Source: Lycocorax pyrrhopterus obiensis
Lineage: Eukaryota > Chordata > Aves > Passeriformes > Paradisaeidae
Length of the DNA stretch: 64,000 bases
Direction of reading: 5' to 3'
Assembly: GCA_014706295.1 (NCBI GenBank)
Contig: JACSVZ010000002.1
Location: forward strand, 18,646,494-18,710,493
Part shown: one piece after another, positions 51,525 through 62,746 of the stretch
Numbering within the stretch: position 1 is the stretch's first letter
How the letters are laid out: every line of letters begins with the position of its first letter
The notes under the pieces: generated by a model
Database searches by the model: none
What the model saw: only the letters and a program-made list of their open reading frames with translations
Told to the model about the DNA's origin: nothing
Program-made: the position numbers and the translations under genes

Positions 51525-51880
51525 CGACCATTCCTCCTCTCCCTGTGATGAACTGCAGAGGAGAATTGGAGGCACAAAAGTTAAAGATCATGGGTTGAGA
51601 TAGGAACAATTTACTGGAAATAGCAACAAGATAAGAAAATGAACAGCAACAGCAACAATAGTAATGACAGAGTTTACAGGAAAAGGCCAACGATTCACAT
51701 GTGATTGCTCAACTCCCACAGAAACCCCCTGACCATACCCAACCTCTGCTCTCTAAGGGAGCCCATCCCCAGAGGATGACATGAGGTGGTACAGAATAAC
51801 CTCTGTGTCCTAAGCGTGCTTCCTTCTGGCTACTGCAAAAATTAACCCTGTTCTGGCCAGAACCAGAACAGTCTTTCAGT
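51525..51880 (-). mobile_element. Degraded LTR-like repeat, probably an avian endogenous retrovirus remnant
   Basis: A stretch containing gttgagataggaac, an acaatttactgg segment, CAA/CAG-rich runs (aacagcaacagcaacaata) and an end near tctggccagaaccagaaca resembles LTR repeats I have seen in bird genomes in reverse orientation. No matching second LTR, primer-binding site or retroviral gene is visible, so a solo, decayed LTR is the simplest reading. Family and exact ends are uncertain. Confidence 0.4.
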
Positions 51881-52462
51881 TCCAGTCCCAACTTCATAAC
51901 TTAGTGTCTTCATACAGCAGTGTCAGCACAACTGGTGGATCTGCTTAAGAAAGGAGGAAGAGTACAATGTAAGAAAAACATACTTGTGGGATTGTCGAAG
52001 TTTGATGTGGGTGCACTTGCGGGAGAAGGAAGGCAATAAATGGTGTGATGAGTATGTACTGAGAGATGAATGAGAACTGTAGCTCCTGAAATGTTATCCC
52101 TCATACCATAGGAATGATGACCTTTCCAAAAACCCCTCAGATTTACAAGAAGTGCAACCGCAGATTATAGGAGGCTGTATCTCTGTGTGAATTTTGTTAC
52201 TTCATTAAAGAGTTGTGGGATTTTGGATGCATTTCTACATAGAGTTTGATAGATACCATTTTTCCTATCAAACTGTAGAATTTTAGGAAGTATAACTTTA
52301 AAAAACATTTTATCTTTCTTAACAATTTGCTGATCAATAAATGACTTGCACTTTCACCCAAATTTAACTGTTCTAACAGGGTTTGTGGCTCAGGATACAA
52401 GAATGGTTGCAAGTGTGAGTGTGTCTCTGAACATCAGGACGTGCTCTCTTATTGTGAGAGTG

Positions 52463-52650
52463 ACAGACCAGTGGCACAGGTAGCGCAGAGAGGTTGTGGA
52501 GTCTCCTTCCTTGGAGACAGATATTCAAAAACTATCTGGTCATGACCCTTTGCAGCTGGCTCTAGTGGACCTGCTTGAGCCAAGTGTTGGACCAGATGAC
52601 CTCCAGAGGTGCCTTCCAATCCCAGCCGCTCTGCAGTTCTGTACTCTATT
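52463..52650 (+). mobile_element. CR1 LINE 3' end, plus strand
   Basis: About 190 bp match the CR1 3' end in sense orientation: the ggttgtggagtctcc and agatattcaaaa segments of the ORF2 C-terminus, the ttggaccagatgacctcc block, ccttccaatccc, and a terminal gttctgtactctattg-type tail. It is 5'-truncated and moderately diverged. It contributes no intact protein. Confidence 0.88.
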
Positions 52651-53509
52651 GTGTGCATTTATTCATTGACTTTAATCCTAGTCTCAGACAATTCCAGGGT
52701 GATATCATTTTCTAATTGACTATAAGAACGTATTCTGAGAGAAATATCTTAATCATCAGGTATAAGTTATGTCTTGTATCTTCCTGATCAAGTAAAACTG
52801 AAATAGAACTGATTCTTCCAAACACCTCTAGTTAAAGAAAACCAGGGGTAGAAAGCTCATTAGTTAATTTAGGCTTCTGATACTATTTGAGGACTGTGTA
52901 GGGAGTAATTGTTCTCTAACTTTAAATGAGGACATCTGTGGTCTAACGACCTTTTTTGATTGTGTATCCTTTTCATATGTGCTCATTTTATCTGTGTTTT
53001 ATAGGATTGTAATTTTTATCTGTAATCTCTTTGAACCTTTGTGATCATGAAAGGGCTTCAGCATTTAGGTGAAGTCAACCAGTATGTTCTGCCATTTAAA
53101 AGAGGTGACAATAACATTTTTAGGATGTAGACATCCATGGAAGATTTTCCTTTTTTATAAGGTAGTCAAAAAAAGAAAAAGTGTGAATAATTTTTTTTTT
53201 CAGAAGCACCTAAATCACTGAGGGAGTAATTTTTTATTAAAATTATCATTAGTTGGTGTAGGAAATTCAACCATACCAGTAAGGAATAATTTTTTTATAT
53301 TTATTTGTTGTGGAGGTAGATCTGCAGACTATTTTATTGCTAGAAGAGTTTTACTTAAAATCTGGTATTTGTGCTGTTGTAACCAACAGCAGCAATTGTA
53401 GATGCTGGTAATCTCCTGTAGTTTTAAGGGGATATCACCAAAAAATTGTTCCCCAGAACTTCTCCTAGATACAAACCATTTATTTTGGTATTTCATAATT
53501 CTTCAGTGG

Positions 53510-54320
53510 GTGTACTGAGGCTGGCTGCCAGGTCTCTACCCAGCCACTCTTTCACTCCTTATTCTCAACACAACTGGCCAAAAAAATAAGATGAAAAAGC
53601 TCATGGATTGAGGTAAAGGTATGGAGATCAAGTAATCCATTGCTGGCAGACACAAAATAGAATTGACTTGGGAAAAATTTAATTTATTGCCAGGTAAAAT
53701 AGAGTTGGATTGTGAGAAATAAAGACAAAACCTAGAACACCTTCCTCCCACTCCCCTTGAAGTTGAAGGCTCAACTTCACTCCTTTCCCAATTCCTCTCC
53801 CCCTTCCCTGCTCCCAGTGGCACAGAGGGTTGGGGTAGGGGATATTTGGTCAGTCTGTAACAGTTCCTCACTGCCACTCCTTCCTTCTCACACTTTTTCC
53901 TGCTCCAGTGTGGGTCCTCCACCAGCTGCAGCGTGGACCTCTGCTCCAGCATGGTCTGTTCCACAGGCTGCCAGGGAGTCTCTGCTGTGGTGCCAGGAGC
54001 ACCTCCTTCCTCTCCTTCTCTGACCTTGGTGTCTGCAGGGCTGTTTCTCACATTTCCCCTCACACTGCTGCGCAGCACTCTGCCCGTTCCTAAATACAGT
54101 GCCACCTGAGGTTCCCAGAGGTGCCACTTTGCCCATTCCTAAATACAGTGCCACCTGAGGTTCCCAGAGGTTCCACCAGCTTGGCTGACAGGCTCAGCTG
54201 TGTCCTGCAGTGGGTCTGCTGGAGCCAGCTGTGTCCAGCACAGGGCAGCCCCTCACCTCCTTTCAGAGAGGCTACCTTGGCTACCAAAATTCTTCCTGCA
54301 GTCAGCTAATAAAAAATTCT
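53510..54320 (-). mobile_element. GC-rich LTR-like avian repeat with internal tandem duplication
   Basis: About 800 bp differ in composition from the intron. The left part (gtactgaggctggctgcc, then aataagatgaaaaagctcatgg and a gagaaataaagacaaaacc segment) is followed by a C-rich section with repeated tgctccag / gtgggtcctcc-type units. I associate this pattern with an abundant LTR-type repeat of birds, here in reverse orientation. An open minus frame of 189 codons (53536-54105) is low-complexity and shows no retroviral domain, so it is not called as a gene. Ends and family need a repeat library. Confidence 0.5.
54082..54171 (+). repeat. 49-bp tandem repeat, about 1.9 copies
   Basis: A unit starting gcccgttcctaaatacagtg at 54082 recurs from 54131, with one substitution (g to a) in the first 41 bases, before diverging near 54171. 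The 49-bp period is exact. It lies inside the GC-rich LTR-like repeat and may be a minisatellite belonging to that family. Confidence 0.9.
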
Positions 54321-55300
54321 CACTTTCCCTGTCATATTTCTAAAGATTTTTGAAATGAAATACTGAAGTGTTTTCATTCTTTTTACATCCCCTGTTTTTC
54401 CAAGGTGATGTAGCTTTAACCAGATTACTTCATATTAATGACTAGGCATTAACAAGTAATTATTTTTCAGCACTTTTAGCTCTATTGACAAGAAAATACT
54501 TTTATTAAAGTAATATAAAGTTGTTTTTTGAGATGTTCTTGTTCTGCAAAACCTAAGAATTACTGCTTAGCTGTGCCTTCTACAGATTATTGATGAAGAA
54601 CTGGAGCATTTTTAAAGTCAGTGTTAAAAACTCCTCTTGGCTCTGAATTCTTGAAGTAGGAATAAATAATGAATAGGCAAGGGGAAGGAAAATCAGCTCT
54701 GTGTGGCTTTTTGTCATTTAGAGATTTACGTGAAAAAAAGGTGTAAAATAGTTATAAAGAAAATCTGTAGAAATTACTGAAGGGTTGGAAATGGTGTCTA
54801 CTGGTACTTGGAGAATGACCTTTATGGGAGAAAATACTTGTTATTAAACGTTTGCTTGGTCTGGGAGGAAGACAGAGAAGGGCCACTGACTAGAAATGAA
54901 AGGCAGAGATGTTGGAATGAATGTAGAGTAGTAGCACTCATCTTGTGAGTATATAGCACATCTTGTGCTTCATTTTCAAGTATCTCTGTTTGCCACCTTT
55001 TGTGTAAGGTGACTGATTAATACTGTTTTTCGAGTATCTGCAACTTTCTGAATATAGTCATAAATTTTAAAAATTGTCTTACTGCTTCGTGTAGCTGGTT
55101 CTTAACTTGATTTATATTTAATTCTCCTCCTCCTCTCCTGATTTTTGTCCGTCTTCCTGAACACAGATTTTTCAGTCTTAAGGTATGGCTTATTCTAAGT
55201 CTAGAAATACCCTGGCAGCACCAAATAATACTGCTGAAGATGGTGGTGAGAGAATCTCTTATTCATTAAGGCTTCCTGGTGAGGTTAAGTAAGATACATG

Positions 55301-55332
55301 TACATACATACATACATACATACATACATACA
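55301..55332 (+). repeat. (TACA)8 microsatellite
   Basis: Eight perfect TACA units, preceded by an imperfect tacatg. It is likely to be length-polymorphic. Confidence 0.97.
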
Positions 55333-56239
55333 TTTGTTTATATTTATATAGAGGCACATCTTAGGAATGAGAGAGCTGAATAATAATTAGTTTTTGACCT
55401 GCATTAGCTGTGAAGTGTACTTGTAAATAAATATTTTAGTTATTGTTTCTGAATAGATGGCAACTGGTTTTGTTTTCCCAAAAACATATTGGATCTGTTG
55501 TATTGGCATGATATGTTTATGGACATATTTGCATTTTGGTTTGTAATATGTTTAAACTCTCAGAGTTGAATTTTGGTTTTGTTTTTCTGGGCGAGGGAAT
55601 TGGTTTTTTGGTTTTGTTTGTTTGTTTCAATGTTTACAGTTTATCTGTTGACATGCAGTTAGGATGGGTTAACATATGGCTTGAAGGTAAAACAAAATTG
55701 TCAAAATTATGAATAATCAATATGGTAGCCAGTGGAGGAACCACAAATATAACCATTTTACTGGAATTAAGTTATTCTTGTCTCAGACTAAAAAGTGGAG
55801 ATAACTGTTTTGGGGGGTGAGTGTGTTGAGGAGCTTCAGAAAGGGAAAGGCTTATGCAAATCCAAAATAAAGTAAGCCCAAGAAAAAAAATTACTACTTT
55901 TTTTCCCCCAAGAAATAGAGAAAGGAACACTATCAAGGATTTTGATGAAATACTGGATGATCTAAATATAAAGCAGTTTCAAGAAGATGCTAGGGCCAAA
56001 AGTCCTTTTCACCCCTGTTTACTACAAGGAAGTTTAGAGAGTTTTGACATGTTTTGAAGACAAGTGAGAAGGGAATGTTTTAGATTGAAGTGTTCATCTG
56101 AGGATGATAAATAACAAATTGCTTGGAACAATGGTGTTCACCATTCATTGACCTGAAAAGAACTCTAACATCCAATCCATTTAATACTGCTGTTAATATT
56201 TTAGCAATTACTTAAATGAGCCTTGAAATGAAAGATAGA

Positions 56240-57190
56240 AATAGGATACCAATTTTTGAGCTTGCTTGAGGATTCTGGGAAGTACAGACTGGTTAGCATG
56301 AATTCCATACTGGGTAATTTTTTTAAGTTAAGAAATGAATGGTACTATTAGGAATGCCAATTTAAAAATAATAGTAAGAAGTCAGTGTGAATTTAAAAAA
56401 AGTTATGCCTTACTATTAGAGCTTTACAATGCACTTGGATTTTATAAAGGTTTTGACAGGTTCTGTCAGCAAGACTTCTTATAGAGACAAAGTAATGTTA
56501 AGATGGAAAGGAAAATCTTTAGAGTAATGCTTATCAAGAACAGGAAACATACATTTTTGTTATTGCAAAGTGTCACTAGAGGGGTTTCATATCTGCAAGG
56601 ATCTGTTCAGTACTGGAAATTGTCTGTAGTGCAGTGAATTGCAAGGGGTAACAGAGTTATTCAGGGCAGCACTAATTGACATGTCTGTGAAATCCTCATT
56701 CTCAAACAGGCAAAGTTTAGAAAAAGCTCTCCAAGGAGTACTATCTTTTCCTATGAACTCTCCTCAGCTATGTGTTTAGAAAGTAAAGAAATCACATGGC
56801 TTCCTGGTAGTGGGGTTTTTGGTGAGTTTTATTTTTAAATTTTTTTTTCCTTCTCCCTCCTATATTATATCTGAAGCTGTAGAGCACATCAGAAATATAT
56901 GGGACAGAGAAATGAAAAGGCAGCAGGGTATGGTAAGAAGTGAGAAACTGAATGTGTAGAAAGCCAGCTTATGATGTTGATTTAGAGCAAAAATGGTATG
57001 AGGAGAGTGGACAGCTTCATCATTGGCTTTGTAACCGAAATGGATTCAACTTCATGCTTAGGAAATCCCTGAACTATGTTGGGGGTAGCTGTGAGGAAGG
57101 AAAGAATAACTGTCCTAAAGCATTTGCTGCTGCATGTGGTAGAAGACCTGATACTGAGGCAGATGAAACTTCATGCTTCTGTTCTTAGGT
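56240..57190 (+). mobile_element. Ancient CR1/L3-type LINE fragment, plus strand
   Basis: A very decayed reverse transcriptase is readable in pieces. Tyr-Arg-Leu-Val-Ser then Asn-Ser-Ile-Leu-Gly at 56283-56318 corresponds to the YRPVSL block. Gln-Cys-Glu-Phe-Lys-Lys at about 56384 corresponds to QHGF(R/K)KG. Leu-Gly-Phe-Tyr-Lys-Gly-Phe-Asp at about 56434 corresponds to LDFxKAFD. A ggtgtcactagaggggtttc / caaggatctgttc stretch at 56567-56610 corresponds to the GVPQGSVL block. Order and spacing fit one element. A tail resembling an old CR1 3' end (cttctgttctta) lies near 57175-57188, implying an internal deletion. Frame and subfamily are not recoverable by eye. Confidence 0.65.
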
Positions 57191-57639
57191 TCTCACTCTT
57201 CTCTAAGAGCTGTTGTCTACTTATGTATATTATTTAATATTTTAATGCTTTTAATGCCAAAGGCATTCCTGTCTGAGGAATAGTATAAACAAAAAATGGT
57301 TATGGTTAGGTTTTTATTTTGACAACTTTATAAGAGAAGACAATTACTTACATCTTCATGTTTACATGTAGTGGCTTTGAAAAATTCTAAAATTAATGTT
57401 ATTTTAAACCTCTGTAATGTATTGTTTAAGATTTAAATTATTTAAGTTACTGGGACCAGAGGATATGCAACACAGAGTTCAAAGAAAATTTAAGGATTAA
57501 ATAATTCGAGTAACTGTTTATATTCATGGGTGCCTGGGGACTGAAATGGCAAATGTGTCATTCTGTGTATTTATTAAGTTGTCAGTGGAATTCAGGGACC
57601 TTTACAGGCCTGTACTTTCAACAACTCTTTAAAGAAAAC

Positions 57640-58850
57640 TAATAAAAAACTGATACAAAGAGAAGAATTCATGAGCATCAGGTAAATATGACCTGCAGGG
57701 AATCCTGAACATTGCTTCTATAATGGAAGTTCCTGCCTTAAACCCTTTGGACTTCATAGAAAGATTAACAAATATGCAGGGAGAAGGTGATCTGATTGAT
57801 AAAGTCTGCTTGATTTTCCAGAAGGGTTTAATGAGGCTTGTAGGTTTTTAAGGAAAGAAAACAGTCATGGGGTAAGAGGAAGGCTATTTCCCAGACAAAT
57901 GGAAATGGAGGGTAGAAATAAATCTGTCTTTCAATAGACAAGGTTAACAGTGCAGTTTGGCTGAATTTCTGCTAGGAATCATGCTGTTCAATGTATTCAT
58001 ATAGTTAAGATGATAATATGGTAAAAAGATAATTCTTGAGGTGAGAGAGTTTATCAATGATGGTATTGTGTGGAACAGTGAACATGAGAACAGACACTGA
58101 AGAACTGCAGAGTGATCTTAGGAGTTTGACTGCTTGGGCAATAAAATAGCAGAAAAATTTCCCAGTATATAAGTACAAAGTGATGCCAAGGTTGATACAG
58201 TGGATGACTGTCCAAACTTCATGAACAAGATAATGAGCTCTGAGCTGACCTTGATCCTTGAGGTATGGGAGAACTCCTTGAAGAGTTATCAGTGCTGGCT
58301 TCGTTGAAAACATCAGCTCAGGATCATTCCAAAAACCAAGGCAAATGTTAGAAATTGTTAAGGAAAGAATAGAGAGCAAAACAGGAGAATCCTTATTCCA
58401 CTGTATAACTTGCGATTAATCCTGCTCTGTGCAGTTTGGTACCTCATTTCAAAGATGTTGGTTACAATGGAATTGCAGGTGGTTCAGAAAAAGGCATCAT
58501 GGGAAGTATTATGTGTAACATGGCTTTGCAGCTGAGTAGATCAGAACTCTTTAGCCAGGAAGAGACAACTTACAGAGGAATACCTTTGAGGGGTATTTTG
58601 AACAAATTTGTAAGTGATGTGGAAGTCAGTAGTTGGAGACTATTCGGAAGTGACTCTCTGAAAGCCAAGAGCCAGGTGTCATCAAAGCTAGTGGGAGCCA
58701 GGTTCAAAACACAAAATAAGCTGAATTCTTGTATAATGAGTAGCAGATACGTGCAGCTCCTCATGAATGTGATGTTGCAAATCCAGAAAGTTTACATAGT
58801 TCACGGAAAACTGGAAAAAACTGAAAAACAGACTCATTGAGATAAATAAA
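57640..58850 (+). mobile_element. Second ancient CR1/L3-type LINE fragment, plus strand
   Basis: Readable remnants in order: Gly-Asp-Leu-Ile-Asp-Lys-Val with Phe-Gln-Lys-Gly at 57786-57827 (RT LDFxKAFD block), Leu-Phe-Asn-Val-Phe-Ile at 57983-58000, Leu-Gln-Ser-Asp-Leu-Arg with Leu-Thr-Ala-Trp-Ala at 58105-58140 followed by an in-frame stop at 58147-58149, then Tyr-Lys-Tyr-Lys-Val-Met near 58165-58185, and a Val-Val-Gln-Lys-Lys-Ala piece from about 58478. The series follows the C-terminal half of CR1-type ORF2. It overlaps in content with the fragment upstream (both contain the LDFxKAFD block), so two insertions or a duplication are present. Confidence 0.7.
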
Positions 58851-61689
58851 TCTAAATAGATAAAATATATCAGGCTGGAGAAGTTGCTTGAGATGAAAAT
58901 AACTGGAGTCAGGAGAATATATGGGGAAACGGAGGTAACCTATATGCTTGCCTTCATCTAACTCTTGTATGTGCATTTGGTCCCTGTTTTTTCAGAGCAG
59001 GGTGGGACTGAAAAGAATGAATGATAAACATAATCTTTCTTGTTATCACAAAGTTTTCTGCCACAGCACTCCCTGAGCACAAATGATGAGCTTACTGACC
59101 TGCTTTTGACCATTGCTCTGAAACAGCATAGCTGTCTTTGTTTTTGTTGGCTCACTTAATAAAAACAGTACTAGAGAAAGTTGGATTTGAGTAGGAGCTT
59201 TGAAGGACCAAAGGGTTATATATGAACACGTGGCTTTGAATCTGAGTTCAGATCATTAATACCCTTTAGCTGATCTTGAGGACTTCACAGCAGGTCTTTA
59301 GAACTGGAGCAAGATCCATCGTGTTCAGCAACAGCTGGATCACAATGACAAATGTGTATTACACTAGGTAAAACAAGACTGACTTCAGACTTCTTGTAGG
59401 TAAAGCAAGAAATTGTAGCAATATAGAAGAATATTGTAATAAAAATAAGACATTATGAGCAAAAAATTAAATCAGGAAAACTTTAACATTCTGTCTTTAG
59501 TTACTGGACCAAAACACCAACATCTTGTAGGTTAAATGCTTCCTGATTTGCAAAATTGTCCGTGATTTTACTAGGACCCTTGGTCTAAAAATATTTGCAC
59601 AGGTATTTTTAAATAGATGCTGCCTCATGCTTTATTTGCAAGATCATGGACTAGATGTGCTCAAAATCAGTGAATCACCAAAATTAAATGAAGTGTAGCA
59701 CAAAGTTCTAAATAGATTGAAACATTAGCCAAACTTCCATACAACAGTGATTTTAATTGAATATATGGTATATTGGTGACAGGAAGAAATTATCTAAAGC
59801 TAAAATTTAGTTTAAAAAAATCAAATTATTTCAATGTCAAGGCACTGTAAATGACTCTAAAAGTTTCCTTAAAAACTCTCAAGTACCAGCCACTTTCCCG
59901 TTTTATCAATAAAAGCATATATAGTTTTATACTTATTAACAGGATTAAATGAGTCATACTTATCTTGACAAGAAATGCTTTGTTGTCTAAAAACTTGCTT
60001 TTAATGTAATTGAAAATAGTGTTGCTCATATTTAAAAAAATCCTAATAGTGTAAAACTGTCATGCTGAAAGAGGTGGGATGGAATTGCCCAGTGCAGATG
60101 CACATATAAGAGTGATGCTGAACAATAAACCACATTCATATGTCTTTTCTATAGAAGGTGCATGGCAGTTTGGGTGAACTAATCCTTCAATACTGCCAGC
60201 TCTGTATGATAAATCATGCTAAAGGATTATTTTTGATGGGAGTGCTATGATTTTTTTTATATGTACACTTGTAGCTTATTTTCATTTTAAAGACTTTAGA
60301 CCATAACTCTGCACTTTTAATTTTGTATTCAGTATGGGGAGTTAATCCCAGAATGGGGCTTTTTGGATGCAAAATCTGAATGCTTGTGTAGTAACAACAG
60401 CTGTCCCCTCACCATGTGGTGTCTTCCATTGCTTTACTGTAGAGATGAATTTTGGCCCAGTGTTTCAGTAATATTGGACACACATGGTTTTAGGTGACAA
60501 AGCAGTATGTTTATGCATTCATTTGACTCTCGCAGTTACAGTTGGCTACAGATTAGAACAGGGAGAATACATTCACACCATGACCACCCTCGTAGCTGCT
60601 TGTAGCACTTGGATCACAGTAGGCGCTGTTGCATCTAAAGACACAATTAACTGTTGCTGAGGAATTGCAAATTCACAAAAGCTCTTTTACAGCTTTTGCT
60701 GTTGAGAGTGGATTTTCTAAAAGCTTTTTCAGAGATTTTCCAAATGTATAAGTGTTTTAGATCTTCACATTCTAAAATTATTGTCAGCTTGAAATAAGAT
60801 TAAGAAGTTGATATTTTAATGCAGCTAATGAATTCTTGTGCCCTGAATTAGCTGTGTAATTAAGTACAGATCTACAGAATGATTGTAGTTTTGTCCATTA
60901 TTTAGGAAGATAGCCTTAAGAGTTCTGTAATATTTACAAGTGGTTTGTAAAACTGTGAGCACAAATCAAAGTTTACCAAAAAAGTCTGAAAATAAAACTT
61001 AGCAGAAAGCTTCCGACATCTGTATATCACTGGAAAGATCATCTTGATTTCCGTGTGTAATTGCTTAGATATGCTTTGGATATGGTAAGAGAGAAAAGCT
61101 GTGAATATAGCTGTTGAATGTATTTTAAAAAACTCCACAAACAAATAAACTCCCTCCACTCCCAAGTTTTAGTATGAATTAAATAGAAAATTACAATAAA
61201 CTACATATTAAGGCTAATTTTGAAGTATGAAATTTGGCTGATTTTTAAACAAAAGGCTTTTAACCAGAACTCTTTAGAAGAATTCATTATTTAAATTACA
61301 GTGATAAAATTTTTATATGTAGAACATTAAGCACTGGAAATCTTTCTTTATAAAAATCCCAGAGAAATATCTTCATATAAAATATCTATATGGAGTATAA
61401 TATAATAAAGGTATAGAGTATATTAACTTGTTTAAACCAGTAAAAGTAATAAGGTTATTGTGCAATGTGTAGATTTTTCTATGTATTTGTCATTTCTTCT
61501 GTAGGCCAGGGTGTAGTTGTATAATGCATGCAATGTATGTGTGAGCTCTCTCACATACACACATTACTTAAACGTCTTGTGTTTGAATCATCAGAGATAA
61601 TTCATTTTATTCTTGTATTAAAAACTATGAATGTTTGAGGCTTTCAGCATTGAATAAAGGACTACATGGATCCAAACCAGGACGACTGA

Positions 61690-62420
61690 TAAAATCCTTG
61701 CTACTATTGGCTATTATTTACTGTCTTTTAAGTGGCAGGTTGTATTTATGCCAATTTATCTGCTTCAGGGAACACTCTTGATAGCAGAACAAAGTGAATA
61801 AAAGTAGTTTGCTTTGCAAATGAATGCAAATGGTGAAGCCTTTCGGGAAGCCCTTTAACAGGAGCAATGCACTTTGATTATGAGTGAAGCTGCCATTTGG
61901 ACATGGTGAAAAGAGCACGCTTGAACCATTGATTGGGGGAGACAGTAAAAAGTCAGGAAGGGCCCCGTTAAGCTTGCAGTGCAGCGGGCGGATGTCAGTG
62001 TGGTTAGAGCACAGTGGGAGAATGACAGGCAGGATTAGTGTCAGGGAGAAGCTTTGCTGTAGTTGTGGAGATGGTCCCTGGGGTCACTCACCTCTGACTG
62101 TTGTTCTGTGCTGATGGCTCTGTAATGCAAACCGCTTGATATGTGCCTGTTCATTATCAGAAATGGTGATTAGAAGAGGTATGTCATCAAGAATTCCTTA
62201 AAAATAAATAAAATGGCAAACTACTGATGGTAACAAAGATTTGGCTCTGCGGTCATTTCCAAAGGTGCTGCAAATGTCAAAGACGGTCACTGCATTTTGC
62301 CTTCTGAGGCAACCACGATTCCATGCCTTAAACTGCTCTAATTGTGTGTTCCTTGCTTTGTTCACTTTTATTCAGCCGTTATGAAGACAGTCATTGTTAA
62401 CAGCTTGGCATGTAGTTAGA
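61690..62420. promoter_or_regulatory. Candidate conserved intronic regulatory region
   Basis: This stretch is compositionally varied, has no LINE/LTR resemblance and carries octamer-like atgcaaat cores (61825-61832 and near by), cattgttaacag and several homeodomain-like cores. It also holds a tRNA-like A-box stretch at 61993-62012. Such texture is common in vertebrate conserved noncoding elements. No alignment was available, so this is a judgement from appearance only. Confidence 0.3.
61993..62012 (+). repeat. tRNA D-arm/A-box-like sequence, possible SINE relic
   Basis: The run tgtcagtgtggttagagcac closely matches the D-arm and internal A box of many tRNAs (tagctcagttggttagagca pattern, with small shifts). 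A poor B-box-like ggattagtgtc follows about 30 bp later at 62032-62042. The rest does not fold as a tRNA, so a decayed tRNA-derived SINE head is more likely than a gene. Chance resemblance is possible. Confidence 0.3.
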
Positions 62421-62746
62421 GTAAAACATTTTTATATCTTTTGGTTATTGGGTAGTAGAAGCATCCGGTCTGGTTTTGTGGTATAACTGCATTTTAGGGA
62501 GGGGGGAGGGGTGTTGTTTAATTGTCTTCATGGAATATTAGAGTCAACAGATTTCATTCCTGGATCATGCCAGAGTGCTAAAACACAGGATGATAACAGT
62601 GACAAAAAGCTAAGATGACTGGTCTGTTTCCTTAAGAGGCTTTTTTAATATGTCAAAATGGAGATATTTTCTGTGTATTTGCTGGAAAAATATTACATAG
62701 GCAATTAAGTAAATGTTTGAAACTTTGTATCTTAAACTGTGTTTAA

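Noticed and set aside
53536..54105. A 189-codon open frame on the minus strand, the longest in the window
   Set aside because: It lies wholly in a GC-rich LTR-like repeat, is low in complexity, shows no retroviral or cellular domain, and overlaps open frames in other registers, as expected where stop codons are rare.
55854..56057. A 67-codon frame with charged residues (Asp-Phe-Asp-Glu-Ile-Leu-Asp-Asp) as a possible gene or retrocopy
   Set aside because: No family is recognised and there are no splice signals in register. It borders the ancient LINE region and may be part of it.
58436..58840. A 134-codon plus frame, with a 124-codon minus frame just upstream at 58005-58379
   Set aside because: Both fall inside an ancient LINE remnant. 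The readable RT-like pieces shift between frames and contain stops, so neither is a gene.
61993..62042. A functional tRNA gene
   Set aside because: Only the D-arm/A-box resembles a tRNA. I see no acceptor-stem pairing, anticodon arm or good B box.
62497..62511. A G-rich run (ggg-a-gggggg-a-gggg) as a G-quadruplex
   Set aside because: Only three separated tracts of three or more G are present; a fourth would need the central run to be split without a loop.
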